A stretch of DNA of 64,000 bases from Acidobacteriota bacterium (GTDB taxonomy: Bacteria > Acidobacteriota > Thermoanaerobaculia > Multivoradales > Multivoraceae), in contig QQVD01000004.1 of the NCBI GenBank assembly GCA_003388555.1, positions 84,069 to 148,068 on the forward strand. Direction: 5' to 3'. Under the pieces are notes generated by a model, which was not told where the DNA came from, made no database searches, and saw only the letters and a program-made list of their open reading frames with translations. Below, piece by piece: positions 42,558-52,407 of this stretch. The stretch's first letter is position 1. Each line of letters opens with the position of its first letter. The position numbers and the translations under genes were made by a program.

Positions 42558-43969
42558 GCTCGGCGCCCGGCACGAAGCTGTTCGGCACCGACGGGATGCG
42601 CGGGACCTTCGGCGAACCACCGCTCGATGCCGCCACCGTGAGGCGCCTGGCCCATGCACTCGCCGACCAGCTGGTCTCCGCCGACGGTGCGGAAGTCGAC
42701 GTCGTGATCGGAGGCGACACGCGAACCAGCACGCCGCAGATCTGCCAGTGGATCGCCGACGCGCTCGGCGAGCGACGGGTGCGTGTGCTCGACCTCGGGG
42801 TGGCGCCCACCCCCGCCGTCGCCCATCTGGTGCCGCGGCTCGGCGCCGCCGCCGGTGTCGTCGTGTCGGCGAGCCACAATCCCCCCGCCGACAACGGCAT
42901 CAAGATCTTCGGCGCCGACGGTTTCAAGCTGTCGCCAGCGCAGGAGGAGGCCCTGACCCGCGCCGTCGCCGGCGATGCCCACGGCCAGGGCCGGGCGGCG
43001 TCGGAAGGCCGGTCTCACGCTCCGCCGCGCGAGCGGCGGGTGGTCGACCGCGAGCCGGTCGGGCGCTATCTGGAGAGCCTGCTCGGCAGCGTCGGCGAGC
43101 AGCGCCTCGACGGGCTCCGCATCGTGCTCGACAGCGGCCACGGCGCTGCGGCGGGCCTCGCAGCCGAGCTCTTCCGCCAGCTCGGCGCCAGCGTGCACGC
43201 CCTGCACGACCAGCCCGACGGCAGCCGGATCAACGTCGGCTGCGGCTCGACCGCGCCGGAGGTGGTGGCCCGTGCCGTGGCCGAGGCCGGCGACCTCGGC
43301 TTCGCCTTCGACGGCGACGCCGACCGGGTCATCGTCTGCGACTCCCGCGGTGTGGTGCACGACGGAGACGCCGTGCTCTACGTGTGGGCCGCCTGGCTCG
43401 CCTCGCGCGGCGAGCTGCCCGGGCCGGCGATCGTCGCCACCTCGATGAGCAATCTCGGGCTCGAGCGAGCGCTCGCCCGCCACGGCGTCGCGGTGGTGCG
43501 CTGCGACGTCGGCGACCGTGCGGTGGTCGAGACCCTGCGGCGCGAGCGGCTACGTCTCGGCGGCGAGCAGTCGGGGCACCTGGTGGACCTCGAGCTCGCC
43601 ACCACCGGGGACGGCATCCTGTCGGCGCTGCAGATCGCCGCGATCGTCGCCCGCAGCGGCGTCGCGCTCGAGGAGCTGGCGCGACCTCTCGAACGCTACC
43701 CTCAGGTGCTGCGCAGCATCCCCGTGCACAGCAGGCCGCCCTTCGAATCGCTTCCCGAAGTACAGTCCGTCGTCGCAGACATCGAGCGCCGGCTCGCCGG
43801 CGACGGTCGCCTCGTTCTGCGCTACAGCGGCACCGAGAGGGTCGCTCGCATCATGATCGAGGGCCCCGATCACGACCAGGTCGACGCCCTGGCCAGCCGT
43901 CTCGGCGAGACTCTGGCCCGGGCGATCGGCGCCCCGCGAGAGGAGGTCCCCCATGGCTCCGTCCGCTGA
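42554..43969 (+). CDS. glmM: phosphoglucosamine mutase GlmM
   Basis: KLFGTDGMRGTFGEPPLDAATVRRL, VVVSASHNPPADNGIKIFGADG, AFDGDADRVIVCD. Confidence 0.95.
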   Translation: MSSAPGTKLFGTDGMRGTFGEPPLDAATVRRLAHALADQLVSADGAEVDVVIGGDTRTSTPQICQWIADALGERRVRVLDLGVAPTPAVAHLVPRLGAAAGVVVSASHNPPADNGIKIFGADGFKLSPAQEEALTRAVAGDAHGQGRAASEGRSHAPPRERRVVDREPVGRYLESLLGSVGEQRLDGLRIVLDSGHGAAAGLAAELFRQLGASVHALHDQPDGSRINVGCGSTAPEVVARAVAEAGDLGFAFDGDADRVIVCDSRGVVHDGDAVLYVWAAWLASRGELPGPAIVATSMSNLGLERALARHGVAVVRCDVGDRAVVETLRRERLRLGGEQSGHLVDLELATTGDGILSALQIAAIVARSGVALEELARPLERYPQVLRSIPVHSRPPFESLPEVQSVVADIERRLAGDGRLVLRYSGTERVARIMIEGPDHDQVDALASRLGETLARAIGAPREEVPHGSVR

Positions 43970-44717
43970 CTCCGGCGCCGCCGCCAAGGCCGCGGCGCGT
44001 TCGGTCCAGCTGTCCGTCAACGTCGACCACGTCGCCACCCTGCGCCAGGCGCGCCGGGCCGACTATCCCGACCCGGTCGACGCCGCCCGCATCGCCGAGA
44101 GTGCGGGCGCCAGCGGCATCACCGTGCACCTGCGCGAGGACCGCCGCCACATCCAGGACCACGATCTCGCCGCCCTGGCGGAAGCGGTGCGCGGCAAGCT
44201 CAACCTGGAGATCGCCGGCACCGTGGCGATGCTCGAGATCGCCGAGCGCCACCGGCCGGGCCAGGTCACCCTGGTGCCCGAGCGGCCCGACGAGATCACC
44301 ACCGAGGGCGGACTCGACCTGGTGCGCCATTCGAGACGCGTGCAGCGCGCCGCGAACACGCTCGCCGAATCCGGGATCGCGGTCTCCATCTTCCTCGACC
44401 CCGAGGAGGCCCAGGTCGACTGCGCCGTGCAGATGGAGAACATCGCCGGCATCGAGATCAACACCGATCACTACACGCGCGCCGAGCGGCCCGAGGGCGA
44501 GCTCGAGGAGATCCGCCGCGCCGCGGCGCGCGCCGCCGAAGCGGGGATCTCCGTCTACGCCGGGCACGGCCTGACCACGACGAACGTCGGTGCGGTCGCC
44601 GCGGTGCCCCAGATCGAGGAGCTCAACATCGGTCACTCGATCGTCTCGCGCGCCGTGCTGGTCGGCTTCGAAGCCGCGGTCAAGGAGATGCTCGAGGCGA
44701 TCCGTAGAGCGTCCTGA
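43953..44717 (+). CDS. pdxJ: pyridoxine 5'-phosphate synthase PdxJ
   Basis: VQLSVNVDHVATLRQARRADYPDPVDAARIAESAGASGITVHLREDRRHIQDHD. Confidence 0.97.
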   Translation: MAPSADSGAAAKAAARSVQLSVNVDHVATLRQARRADYPDPVDAARIAESAGASGITVHLREDRRHIQDHDLAALAEAVRGKLNLEIAGTVAMLEIAERHRPGQVTLVPERPDEITTEGGLDLVRHSRRVQRAANTLAESGIAVSIFLDPEEAQVDCAVQMENIAGIEINTDHYTRAERPEGELEEIRRAAARAAEAGISVYAGHGLTTTNVGAVAAVPQIEELNIGHSIVSRAVLVGFEAAVKEMLEAIRRAS

Positions 44718-44727
44718 CCCGTCGCGG

Positions 44728-44758
44728 TCCGTCAACCCTCAGTTCCGTCAACCCTCAC
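44728..44758. repeat. 16-bp direct tandem duplication (tccgtcaaccctcagt) just downstream of pdxJ stop
   Basis: 44728-44743 and 44744-44758. Confidence 0.88.
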
Positions 44759-44839
44759 AGGGCGCGACGCGACCAGACGACCGCGGTTCCGTCCCGACGT
44801 GGACCGGTCGCCGCCCGGACGACGAGTCGCACTGCCGTC

Positions 44840-46813
44840 ATGACCTCCCGACCGCCCGATCCGGAACCCGACGCCGCCGCGAGCCGGCGACGGCGCGAGC
44901 ACGCTGGCCTCCACGAGAGGGAGCTCACGGGACGCAGGCTGGTGCGCGAGACGTACGTCGAGCTCGAACGGCGGTGCCGCGAGCGGGGCGCGTTGCTGGC
45001 CAGACGGGAGTTGGCCGTGTCGGTGGCACGCCTGGTGACGATGGCGGCCCTGCTGCTCATCCTGTGGATGTCTGTGCAGTCGCAGCTGCTGCCGCTGTGG
45101 GCGGTGCTGCTGCCCGTCGCCGGATTCCTGGTCCTGCTGCCGATGCACGAACGGCTGCTGCGTCGGCGCGACCGGGCTCGCCGCGCGGCGCTCTTCTACC
45201 GCGAGGGCATCGCCCGGCTCGACGGCACCTGGGCGGGCGGCGGCCGACCCGGCACCGGCCACCTCGCCGCCGCGGAGGGCCACCTCTACGCGACCGACCT
45301 CGATCTCTTCGGTCGGGGCTCGCTCTTCGAGCTGCTCTGCCGCGCCCGCACCGAGATCGGCGAGCGCACGCTGGCCGGCTGGCTCCTCGCTCCGGCGAGC
45401 TGCGACGAGATCGACGCCCGGCAGCGCGCCGTGGTGGAGCTCGCCGCCCTGGGCGAGCTGCGCGAGCGGATCGCCACCCTGGGCGCAGAGCTCGGTGAGC
45501 GACCCGGATCGGACGGCATCGCCGCCTGGGCGGCCCGGCCCGCGGTGCTCAGGCGGCACCGGGCGCCGCGCGCGATCGCCGCCGCCCTCGCGACAGCCAA
45601 CGTCACGGCGGCTCTCTACTGGTGGCCGATGGGAGCCGGGCCCGCGCCACTACTCGCGCTGCTCACCGCCCAGCTTCTCGGCTTCGCCCTGCTACGCCGC
45701 CGCCTGCAACGGCTCACCCACGGCGTCGAGCGCAGCGCCCGCCACCTCGACGACCTCTGCTCGCTGCTGCGGCTGCTCGAAGGCTCCGAGTTCACCTCGT
45801 CGTGGCTGCAGGCCCGACGCTCACGGTTGGCGAGCCGCCCCGAGGCGGAGGGCGGCAGCGTACCCGGAGCCCGAGCTACGCAGCGCTCCCGGGCTTCACA
45901 GCGCATCGGCGAGCTGCGCCGACTGGTCGAGCTGCATGACGCGATGCGCAACCCCTTCTTCGCTCCTTTCGGTCTGCTGCTGCTCTGGGGCACCCAGACC
46001 GGTCTGGCGCTCGACGGCTGGCGCCAGGAACACGGCGGGAACATCGCCGATTGGCTCGCTGCCCTCGGCGAGATCGAGGCCGCCGCCTCGCTCGCCGCGT
46101 TCGCCCACGAGAACCCCACCTGGCCGATGCCGGAGATCCTCGCCAGCGACGCGTCCGTGCAGCTCGTGGCCCGCGATCTCGGCCACCCGCTGCTCGGCGC
46201 CGGCGCCGCCTGCGAGCTCAACGACGTCGCGCTCGGAAGGCCTCCGGCAGGCGAGGCCCAGGCGCTGGTGATCAGCGGCTCCAACATGTCGGGCAAGAGC
46301 ACCTTCCTACGCGCCTGCGGCAGCAATCTGGTGCTCGCACTCGCGGGCGCACCGGTTCGCGCCAGCTCGATGCGCTGCAGCCGACTGGCGATCGGCGCCT
46401 CGATCCAGGTCCTCGACTCGCTGCAGGAGGGCGCCTCCAAGTTCTACGCCGAGATCACCCGGCTGCGCCGCATCCTCGATCTCTGCGACGGCGAGGCGCC
46501 GGTCCTCTTCCTGCTCGACGAGATCCTGCACGGCACCAACTCGCACGATCGGCGCATCGGCGCCGAGGCCGTCGTACGGGCGCTGCTCGAGCGCGGCGCC
46601 ATCGGACTGGTGACCACGCACGACCTGGCGCTCGCTCGCATGGCCGAAGACGAGCAGCAGTCCGGAAGCGCCGGCGCGGCCGTACTGCGCAACAAGCACT
46701 TCGTCGACACTCTCGGCGGAGGCAGGATCACCTTCGACTACCGACTGCGCGAGGGAGTCGTCCAGCGCAGCAACGCCCTCGCCCTGATGCGCGAGGTCGG
46801 CCTCGACGTCTGA
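44840..46813 (+). CDS. membrane-anchored MutS-family ATPase (MutS paralog)
   Basis: ALVISGSNMSGKSTFLRACGSNLVLA (Walker A), VLFLLDEILHGTNSHDRRIGAEAVV (Walker B/signature), VTTHDLALARM; hydrophobic segments ARLVTMAALLLILWMSVQSQLLPLWAVLLPVAGFLVLLP and PLLALLTAQLLGFALL. Confidence 0.88.
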   Translation: MTSRPPDPEPDAAASRRRREHAGLHERELTGRRLVRETYVELERRCRERGALLARRELAVSVARLVTMAALLLILWMSVQSQLLPLWAVLLPVAGFLVLLPMHERLLRRRDRARRAALFYREGIARLDGTWAGGGRPGTGHLAAAEGHLYATDLDLFGRGSLFELLCRARTEIGERTLAGWLLAPASCDEIDARQRAVVELAALGELRERIATLGAELGERPGSDGIAAWAARPAVLRRHRAPRAIAAALATANVTAALYWWPMGAGPAPLLALLTAQLLGFALLRRRLQRLTHGVERSARHLDDLCSLLRLLEGSEFTSSWLQARRSRLASRPEAEGGSVPGARATQRSRASQRIGELRRLVELHDAMRNPFFAPFGLLLLWGTQTGLALDGWRQEHGGNIADWLAALGEIEAAASLAAFAHENPTWPMPEILASDASVQLVARDLGHPLLGAGAACELNDVALGRPPAGEAQALVISGSNMSGKSTFLRACGSNLVLALAGAPVRASSMRCSRLAIGASIQVLDSLQEGASKFYAEITRLRRILDLCDGEAPVLFLLDEILHGTNSHDRRIGAEAVVRALLERGAIGLVTTHDLALARMAEDEQQSGSAGAAVLRNKHFVDTLGGGRITFDYRLREGVVQRSNALALMREVGLDV

Positions 46814-46872
46814 GCCGTTCGACCCGTCCAGCCGGCGCTGGATGCGGTCCTCCAACCGCAGGAGTCCTCGAC

Positions 46873-48207
46873 TTGCCCCAAACCAGGAGTACGGCGCCGT
46901 TTCGGCGAGCCTCGTCGCGACGAGGCCGCGCCTCCCTGCCCCGACCCACGACCGGCCTGGACGTCCTGACCGTCCCGCTGCTGGTTCTCGCCGTGCTCGC
47001 CTGCGCCGGTGAAGGCGCCCCACCGCAGGAGGACGCATCGCTCACCGGCGTCTGGCGCGCGGTGCTCGCCTCGCCCGGGGGCGAGCTGCCGTTCGGGCTC
47101 GAGATCCAGGACCGGGACGGTGCGCTCGGCGCCACGATCCACAACGCCGAAGAGGTGGTCGAGGTCGAGCGGGTGGAGCACCGAGGCGACGAGCTGCTGC
47201 TCGCCTTCGACGGTTACGACTCCGAGATCGTCGCCGGCCTGCAAGCCGACGGCAGCTTGCGCGGGCGTTGGCGCAAGACCGCCGCCAGCGGTGACTCGAC
47301 TCTCGACTTCTCCGCCGTGCGGGGAATCGAGCACCGGTTCACCGGTTCGCAGGAGGCTCCCGGCTGGAGCGTCGGTGGAGAGTGGGCGACGACCTTCGTC
47401 GACGAGGACGGGACCTTCCCTGCCCGCGGCCTCTTCGATCAGCAGGGCGACCGGGTGACCGGCACCTTCCGCACCACCACCGGCGACTACCGCTACCTCG
47501 AGGGGGAGATCGAGGGCGACGAGCTGCTGCTGTCGACCTTCGACGGTGCCCACGCCTTCCTCTTCCGCGCCCGGCGCGGCGAGGACGGGGTGTTGCGCGG
47601 CGACTTCTGGTCGCGCGACAGCTACCACGCCACCTTCGAAGCCACTCCGGCAGCGGAGGGCTCCGAGCTCCCGGACGCATGGCAGCAGGTCGGGCTCGCC
47701 AACCCGGACGGGCGCTTCACCTTCTCGTTCCCCGATCTCGACGGCGAGCTGGTCAGCAGCGAGGACGAGCGCTTCCGCGGTCGGGTGCTGCTGGTCGACG
47801 TGTTCGGTTCGTGGTGCCCCAACTGCAACGACTCCGCGCCACTGCTGGCCGAATGGCACCGCGAGTACGAGGGCCGCGGCCTCGAGGTCGTCGGGCTCGC
47901 CTTCGAGATGACCGGCGACGCCGAGCGTGATCGACGCTTCGTGCGCCGCTTCGGCGAGCGACACGGCATCGAGTACCCCCTCCTGCTCGCCGGGACCAGC
48001 GACAAGGAGGCCGCCGCGGAGCAGCTCCCCGACCTCGACGCGGTGCTCTCGTTCCCGACCAAGATCTTCGTCGACCGCAGCGGTCGGGTGCGGCGCATCC
48101 ACTCGGGCTTCGACGGTCCGAGCACGGGCGCCTCGCACGATCTTCTCGTCGCCGAGCTGCGCGCGACGATCGAGGAGCTCCTGGACGAGCCCGCGCCCGC
48201 CGACTGA
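46873..48207 (+). CDS. lipoprotein with C-terminal TlpA/thioredoxin-like domain; TTG start proposed
   Basis: Lipobox LLVLAVLACAG; LLVDVFGSWCPNCNDSAPLLAEWHREYEGRGLEVVGLAFE (CPNC). Confidence 0.8.
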   Translation: MPQTRSTAPFRRASSRRGRASLPRPTTGLDVLTVPLLVLAVLACAGEGAPPQEDASLTGVWRAVLASPGGELPFGLEIQDRDGALGATIHNAEEVVEVERVEHRGDELLLAFDGYDSEIVAGLQADGSLRGRWRKTAASGDSTLDFSAVRGIEHRFTGSQEAPGWSVGGEWATTFVDEDGTFPARGLFDQQGDRVTGTFRTTTGDYRYLEGEIEGDELLLSTFDGAHAFLFRARRGEDGVLRGDFWSRDSYHATFEATPAAEGSELPDAWQQVGLANPDGRFTFSFPDLDGELVSSEDERFRGRVLLVDVFGSWCPNCNDSAPLLAEWHREYEGRGLEVVGLAFEMTGDAERDRRFVRRFGERHGIEYPLLLAGTSDKEAAAEQLPDLDAVLSFPTKIFVDRSGRVRRIHSGFDGPSTGASHDLLVAELRATIEELLDEPAPAD

Positions 48208-48649
48208 CCCGACCGTGCGCCCGGCATCGCGGGCAGCGTCCCGCGAGCGCTCCGGCCGGCGAGGCCTGCGCGCCGGCCTGAGGGCTGGCGCCGCGCATCC
48301 GCGCGCCCAGGAGGACCAGGGGCACGATGGCGGCCAGGAAGACCAGGTGGTACCACACCGGCATCAGGCTCCAGGCGCTGGCCTGCACGCCGATCCCGGT
48401 GAGCAGCAGCAGCGCGCCGGTGATCAGCGCGACCCGCCGTGAGGCCCAGATCGACGCGGTGACCAGACCGGCGATCAGCGAACAGACGAAGCTCAGGCCG
48501 AGCACGCCGGCCAGGGCGCCGCCGTCGGTGATGGCTTCACCGGCCTGCGCCGCGGCGGCCAGCTCAGAGAAGAAGAGGGCGTTGCCGCCGAGCCAGAGTG
48601 CTGTCCAGACGGCGTAGCCGACGACGACGGCGAGGATCCTGCGTTTCAT
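47753..48649 (-). CDS. small multi-pass membrane protein whose ORF runs on antisense into the redoxin gene
   Basis: MKRRILAVVVGYAVWTALWLGGNALFFSELAAAAQAGEAITDGGALAGVLGLSFVCSLIAGLVTASIWASRRVALITGALLLLTG; first in-frame stop only at 47753. Confidence 0.5.
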   Translation of the reverse strand: MKRRILAVVVGYAVWTALWLGGNALFFSELAAAAQAGEAITDGGALAGVLGLSFVCSLIAGLVTASIWASRRVALITGALLLLTGIGVQASAWSLMPVWYHLVFLAAIVPLVLLGARMRGASPQAGAQASPAGALAGRCPRCRAHGRVSRRARARPGAPRSSRAARRREDRARRPCSDRRSPSGCAAPDRCGRRRSWSGTRAPRRGRGAAPRRPPCRWSRRAGGGTRCRVARRSGARSVDHARRRRSSRRRARRPRGRGPRTRGAIRPAVARSRCSWGTTNRTRRPAAPDRGSARPRC

Positions 48650-48789
48650 GGGGTCTCCTCCTTGGGTGGCGAGAGGGTCTTCTCGTGGCAAGACAGGGGA
48701 ACGGTCAGCGGACTTCGGGCACCATGGGACGGTGGAGAGCTCCGCCGAGAGGGAGGATGGGTCGGCCCACTGCAGCGGCGTCGCGGCAC

Positions 48790-49359
48790 TCAGTCGATCG
48801 GCCAGTGCTCGCTGCGGCTGCGCTTCGGGGTCGCCGGTGCCATCAGGTCGAAGAACAGGTAGAGCAGGCGGATGCCGAAGGGTGCCCGGCCCGTCTCGAT
48901 CACCGATTTCAAGGTCGAGGTGATCATCTTGCCGCCCTGGACCATCTGCTTCGCAGTCTTCGTGCCCGCTGGGAGATCGCGGATCGTCAGGGTGAACAGG
49001 GTGCCTCCGGCCTGCTCCTCGAGGTCGTAGACCACCGTGCACTCTGGATCGTCGTAGGCGGTGAAACGGAAGGTGTGGGCGAACCGACGCGGTGGCTCGA
49101 ACTCGACGATCTCCCCGACCACGCCGGTGTAGCGCCCGTTCGCCGTGCGCATCGCCAGACGCGCTCCCGGCGCCAGGCGGTTGGCGTGCATGCGCGAGTT
49201 GAAGAAGGCGAGGATCGGCGCGTCGGTGCGGGTGATCTCGGCCCACACCGCCTCGATCGGTCCCGCGATGTGGACCCGGAACTTGGCGGTGGCGTCCCCC
49301 TCTGTGGCGGCGCCGCTCGGCTCCGCGTCGGCGCTCACCGCGGCGGTCGGTTCAGGCAT
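48790..49359 (-). CDS. SRPBCC/AHSA1-domain protein
   Basis: FRVHIAGPIEAVWAEITRTDAPILAFFNSRMHANRLAPGARLAMRTANGRYTGVVGEIVEFEPPRRFAHTFRF; overlaps ArsR gene. Confidence 0.85.
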   Translation of the reverse strand: MPEPTAAVSADAEPSGAATEGDATAKFRVHIAGPIEAVWAEITRTDAPILAFFNSRMHANRLAPGARLAMRTANGRYTGVVGEIVEFEPPRRFAHTFRFTAYDDPECTVVYDLEEQAGGTLFTLTIRDLPAGTKTAKQMVQGGKMITSTLKSVIETGRAPFGIRLLYLFFDLMAPATPKRSRSEHWPID

Positions 49360-49696
49360 GTTTCTTCTCCTCGGAGCGCCTCTCGACGCTCTCCTTGATG
49401 TCGGCCATGCGGCTGGCCCAGAAACCGCTCAGCTGGTTCGTCCAGCGGTCGTAGATCTGCTGGATCGGCATCGGGTTCATGTACAGACGTCGCTCGCGAC
49501 CCACCTTCTCGCTGAGCACGAGCTCCGCGTCCTCGAGCGTCGCGAGATGCTTCATCACCGCGATCCGGCTGATGTCGAAGTGCGAAGCGACCGCGCCGAC
49601 GATCATCCCGGGGCGACCGCTCAGCAGGTCGAGGACCCGGCGCCTGACCGGGTGAGCGAGCGCCGCGAAGGTGGCGTCGACCTGTTCGGGAGTCAT
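49352..49696 (-). CDS. ArsR-family helix-turn-helix regulator
   Basis: [76 protein letters not shown]. Confidence 0.93.
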   Translation of the reverse strand: MTPEQVDATFAALAHPVRRRVLDLLSGRPGMIVGAVASHFDISRIAVMKHLATLEDAELVLSEKVGRERRLYMNPMPIQQIYDRWTNQLSGFWASRMADIKESVERRSEEKKHA

Positions 49697-49821
49697 CGGA
49701 GCTCACGCGTGTCGTTCATTGGTAACCCGATGGTTACCTTTTCTCGGACGCTCGTCAAGACCCTCCTTCCGAGGGGCGATCGGCGGCGGCTTCGCTCCTC
49801 CGGCTCGCGCGGCGGCTCGGG

Positions 49822-52365
49822 TCAGGCGGAAGTGGAGGTCAGCCGATCGACGTCGTCGGCAGCGGCGCGCAGTCTCTCGAGGCGGGCCCTGATCTGCAGC
49901 TCGCGGCGGTTGCCGGTGAGCTGGTCGCCAGCGAGGGCGGAATCGAGCAGCGCCACGACACGAGGCTCGCGCGGATCCCGGGAGTGCAGCAGCTCTGCCA
50001 GGCGACCGCGATGCTCGGCCCAGCGGCCACCGCGCAGGCCCGCTGCCTCGGCCATGGCGATCGACTGCTCGAGGTCCTCGACCGCCTCACCGATCTCGCC
50101 GAGGGCGACCCGGACCTCGGCCGCTCGCGCCAGAGCGAGTGCGAGCGACGCGGTGTCGCCCGAGCCGGCGCTGCGCACCAGCGACAGTCCGAGAGCGAGG
50201 CTCGTGCGAGCCGCCGCCGGCTCACCGACCCCCGCCTCGGCACGCGCGAGCATCAGGTAGCGGTGGCCGTTCTTGATCTCGCCGACGCCGAGCCTGTCGC
50301 TCACCGCGATGGCGTCGCGGTAGTGACGGCGGGCCTCCGCCCAGCGACCGAGCTCGAGGGCGTAGAAGCCACAGTTGTTGCGTGTCGCCGCCACCTGCTC
50401 GGTGGAGTCGTCGCGCAGCTCGAGCAACTCGAGAGCGCGCAGCGACAGCTCGTAGGCGCGTGCGAAGTCGGCCTCGGCCCAGGCGCACGAGGCGCTGTTG
50501 GAGAGAGCCCCGCTGACGTTGTCGACCAGACTGGAGTCGGCGAGCTCGCCGCTGGCGAGCAGACGCTCGCCGACCGTGAGCACCGGCTGCACCACCGCGA
50601 GGCCCTCGTCGCAGCGGTAGAGCGTGCGCAGCACGAACAGGTATTCGGCACGCGTCGCCAGCTCGAGGTCGAGCACATCCTCGGCCTCTGGGGTCCGGCC
50701 GTAGGCCTGCTCGAGCACCTCGAGGACGCCCGCGAACGCCTCCGCCGAGGCCTCCCAGTCGCCGTCGGTCTGCTCGGCGTGAGCGGCAACGCGCAGCACC
50801 CGAGCGCGATGGATGGCGCTGACGCCTTCGGCCTCCTCGAGATACTCCGTCACACGCTCGAGCAGCGCGCGCGCTGCCTCGTGCTGCTGCAGGTTCTGGT
50901 GCAGACCCAGGATGGTCACCGCGAAGCCCACCCGATCGTCCGGCAAGAGGGCGTCGTCGGCCCAGAGTCGGTCAGAGGCCGCCTCGAGCACCTCGACCAC
51001 TCGCACTTCGGGGCCGCGCGAGACCCTCTGGTCGATGTCGGCGCTGCGGAAGATGTCGAGCAGGAAGGCGTTGGTGCGGTCGGCGCGGTCGCGGGCACGC
51101 TCGCTGGAGACGGCCTCCCGCCGAGCGGTCGCGGCCTGCTGCACGGCCACCGCGGCGGTAGCGAGCAGCGCGACGGCGCCGATGACGCTCATCGCGGTCG
51201 CCACGGCGTGACGCTGCACGAACTTGCGCACCGCGTACAGCCGGCCGCCGTCGACGGCCGACACCGGGAGTCCGTCGAGCAGGTGACGCAGGTCGCGACT
51301 CAACTCTTCGACCGTCGCATAGCGGTCCGCTGCCGCCGGCTCGAGGCAGCGCAGCACCACAGCGTCCAGCTCGCGCGACGTGTCGCGGGGGAGCGACCCA
51401 GAACCGGCAAGCAGACGCGGTGCCGGAGCCGGCGGCCGCTGTCGCACCTGGGTGTCGAGGCAGGTCGCCGCGTCGGCGCCGATCTGCGGCAGCACGAACG
51501 GCATGCGGCCGGTGAGCAGCAGGTAGAGCAGCACGCCGAGCGAGTAGACGTCGCTGGCGACCCCGATGGCCCGCCCGGAGAGCTGCTCGGGGCTGGCGAA
51601 ACCGGGAGTGAAGCCGAGGACCTCGTCACCGCGATCCGGATCTCCTCGATCGGGCGCGCTCAGCGCCCGGGCGACACCGAAATCGAGCAGCTTGGGCACC
51701 CCGTCGTCGCGCACCAGGATGTTCGACGGCTTGAGGTCGCCGTGCACGAGGAGGGCGCGGTGCGCCGCCTGCACCGCGTCGCAGACCTCGAGGAAGAGGC
51801 GCACCTTGGAGCGCCAGTCGAGCCCGCGCTCCCTGCAGTGGCGGGTAATCGGCTGACCGTCGACGTACTCCAGCACCAGGTAGACGTCGCCGCGCGCCGT
51901 CGAGCCGCCGTCGAGAAGCGAGGCGATGTTGGGGTGGTCGAGGTCGGCGAGGATCTGACGCTCCTGGGCCAGTCGCTCGAGCAGCCGCTCGGACACCGTG
52001 GCGGAGCGGGCCAGCTTGATCGCTGCGGTGTGCTGGTAGTCGCCGCGCCGCTCGGCGAGGTAGACGGCCCCCATGCCTCCCTCGCCGATCAGCCGCACCA
52101 GCCGGTAGTTGCCCACCACCTCGCCCAGTCGCGCCCGCGCCTCGTCTTGCGCCGCCCCGGCGACCCGACGCAGCTCCTCGTCGAGGGCTGTGAACTCGCC
52201 GGCGAGCGTCGAGTCGCCGTCGGCCTCGGCGGCCAGCGCGAGCAGTCGGTCGTGGTCGGCGCCCGGCGCCCGGCGCTGTAGGTGGGCTGCGCGCTCGGGC
52301 TCTGCGAGATCGAGCAGCTCGAGCAGCAACCGCGGCTCGGATGGCGGTTGCGGCCTGTCGCTCAC
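49822..52365 (-). CDS. serine/threonine protein kinase with TM and TPR-like C-terminus
   Basis: YRLVRLIGEGGMGAVYLAERRG, LLVHGDLKPSNILVRDDGVPKLLDFGVARAL; TM AVATAMSVIGAVALLATAAVAVQQA; helical repeats after. Confidence 0.93.
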   Translation of the reverse strand: MSDRPQPPSEPRLLLELLDLAEPERAAHLQRRAPGADHDRLLALAAEADGDSTLAGEFTALDEELRRVAGAAQDEARARLGEVVGNYRLVRLIGEGGMGAVYLAERRGDYQHTAAIKLARSATVSERLLERLAQERQILADLDHPNIASLLDGGSTARGDVYLVLEYVDGQPITRHCRERGLDWRSKVRLFLEVCDAVQAAHRALLVHGDLKPSNILVRDDGVPKLLDFGVARALSAPDRGDPDRGDEVLGFTPGFASPEQLSGRAIGVASDVYSLGVLLYLLLTGRMPFVLPQIGADAATCLDTQVRQRPPAPAPRLLAGSGSLPRDTSRELDAVVLRCLEPAAADRYATVEELSRDLRHLLDGLPVSAVDGGRLYAVRKFVQRHAVATAMSVIGAVALLATAAVAVQQAATARREAVSSERARDRADRTNAFLLDIFRSADIDQRVSRGPEVRVVEVLEAASDRLWADDALLPDDRVGFAVTILGLHQNLQQHEAARALLERVTEYLEEAEGVSAIHRARVLRVAAHAEQTDGDWEASAEAFAGVLEVLEQAYGRTPEAEDVLDLELATRAEYLFVLRTLYRCDEGLAVVQPVLTVGERLLASGELADSSLVDNVSGALSNSASCAWAEADFARAYELSLRALELLELRDDSTEQVAATRNNCGFYALELGRWAEARRHYRDAIAVSDRLGVGEIKNGHRYLMLARAEAGVGEPAAARTSLALGLSLVRSAGSGDTASLALALARAAEVRVALGEIGEAVEDLEQSIAMAEAAGLRGGRWAEHRGRLAELLHSRDPREPRVVALLDSALAGDQLTGNRRELQIRARLERLRAAADDVDRLTSTSA

Positions 52366-52407
52366 ACGTGCACCCTCGGGTCCTCTCGTCGGCGGTCTCC
52401 GCTGACG

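Noticed and set aside
49984-52281. 765-aa plus-strand ORF antisense to the Ser/Thr kinase
   Set aside because: Kinase motifs on the minus strand are clear; the antisense frame is a shadow ORF.
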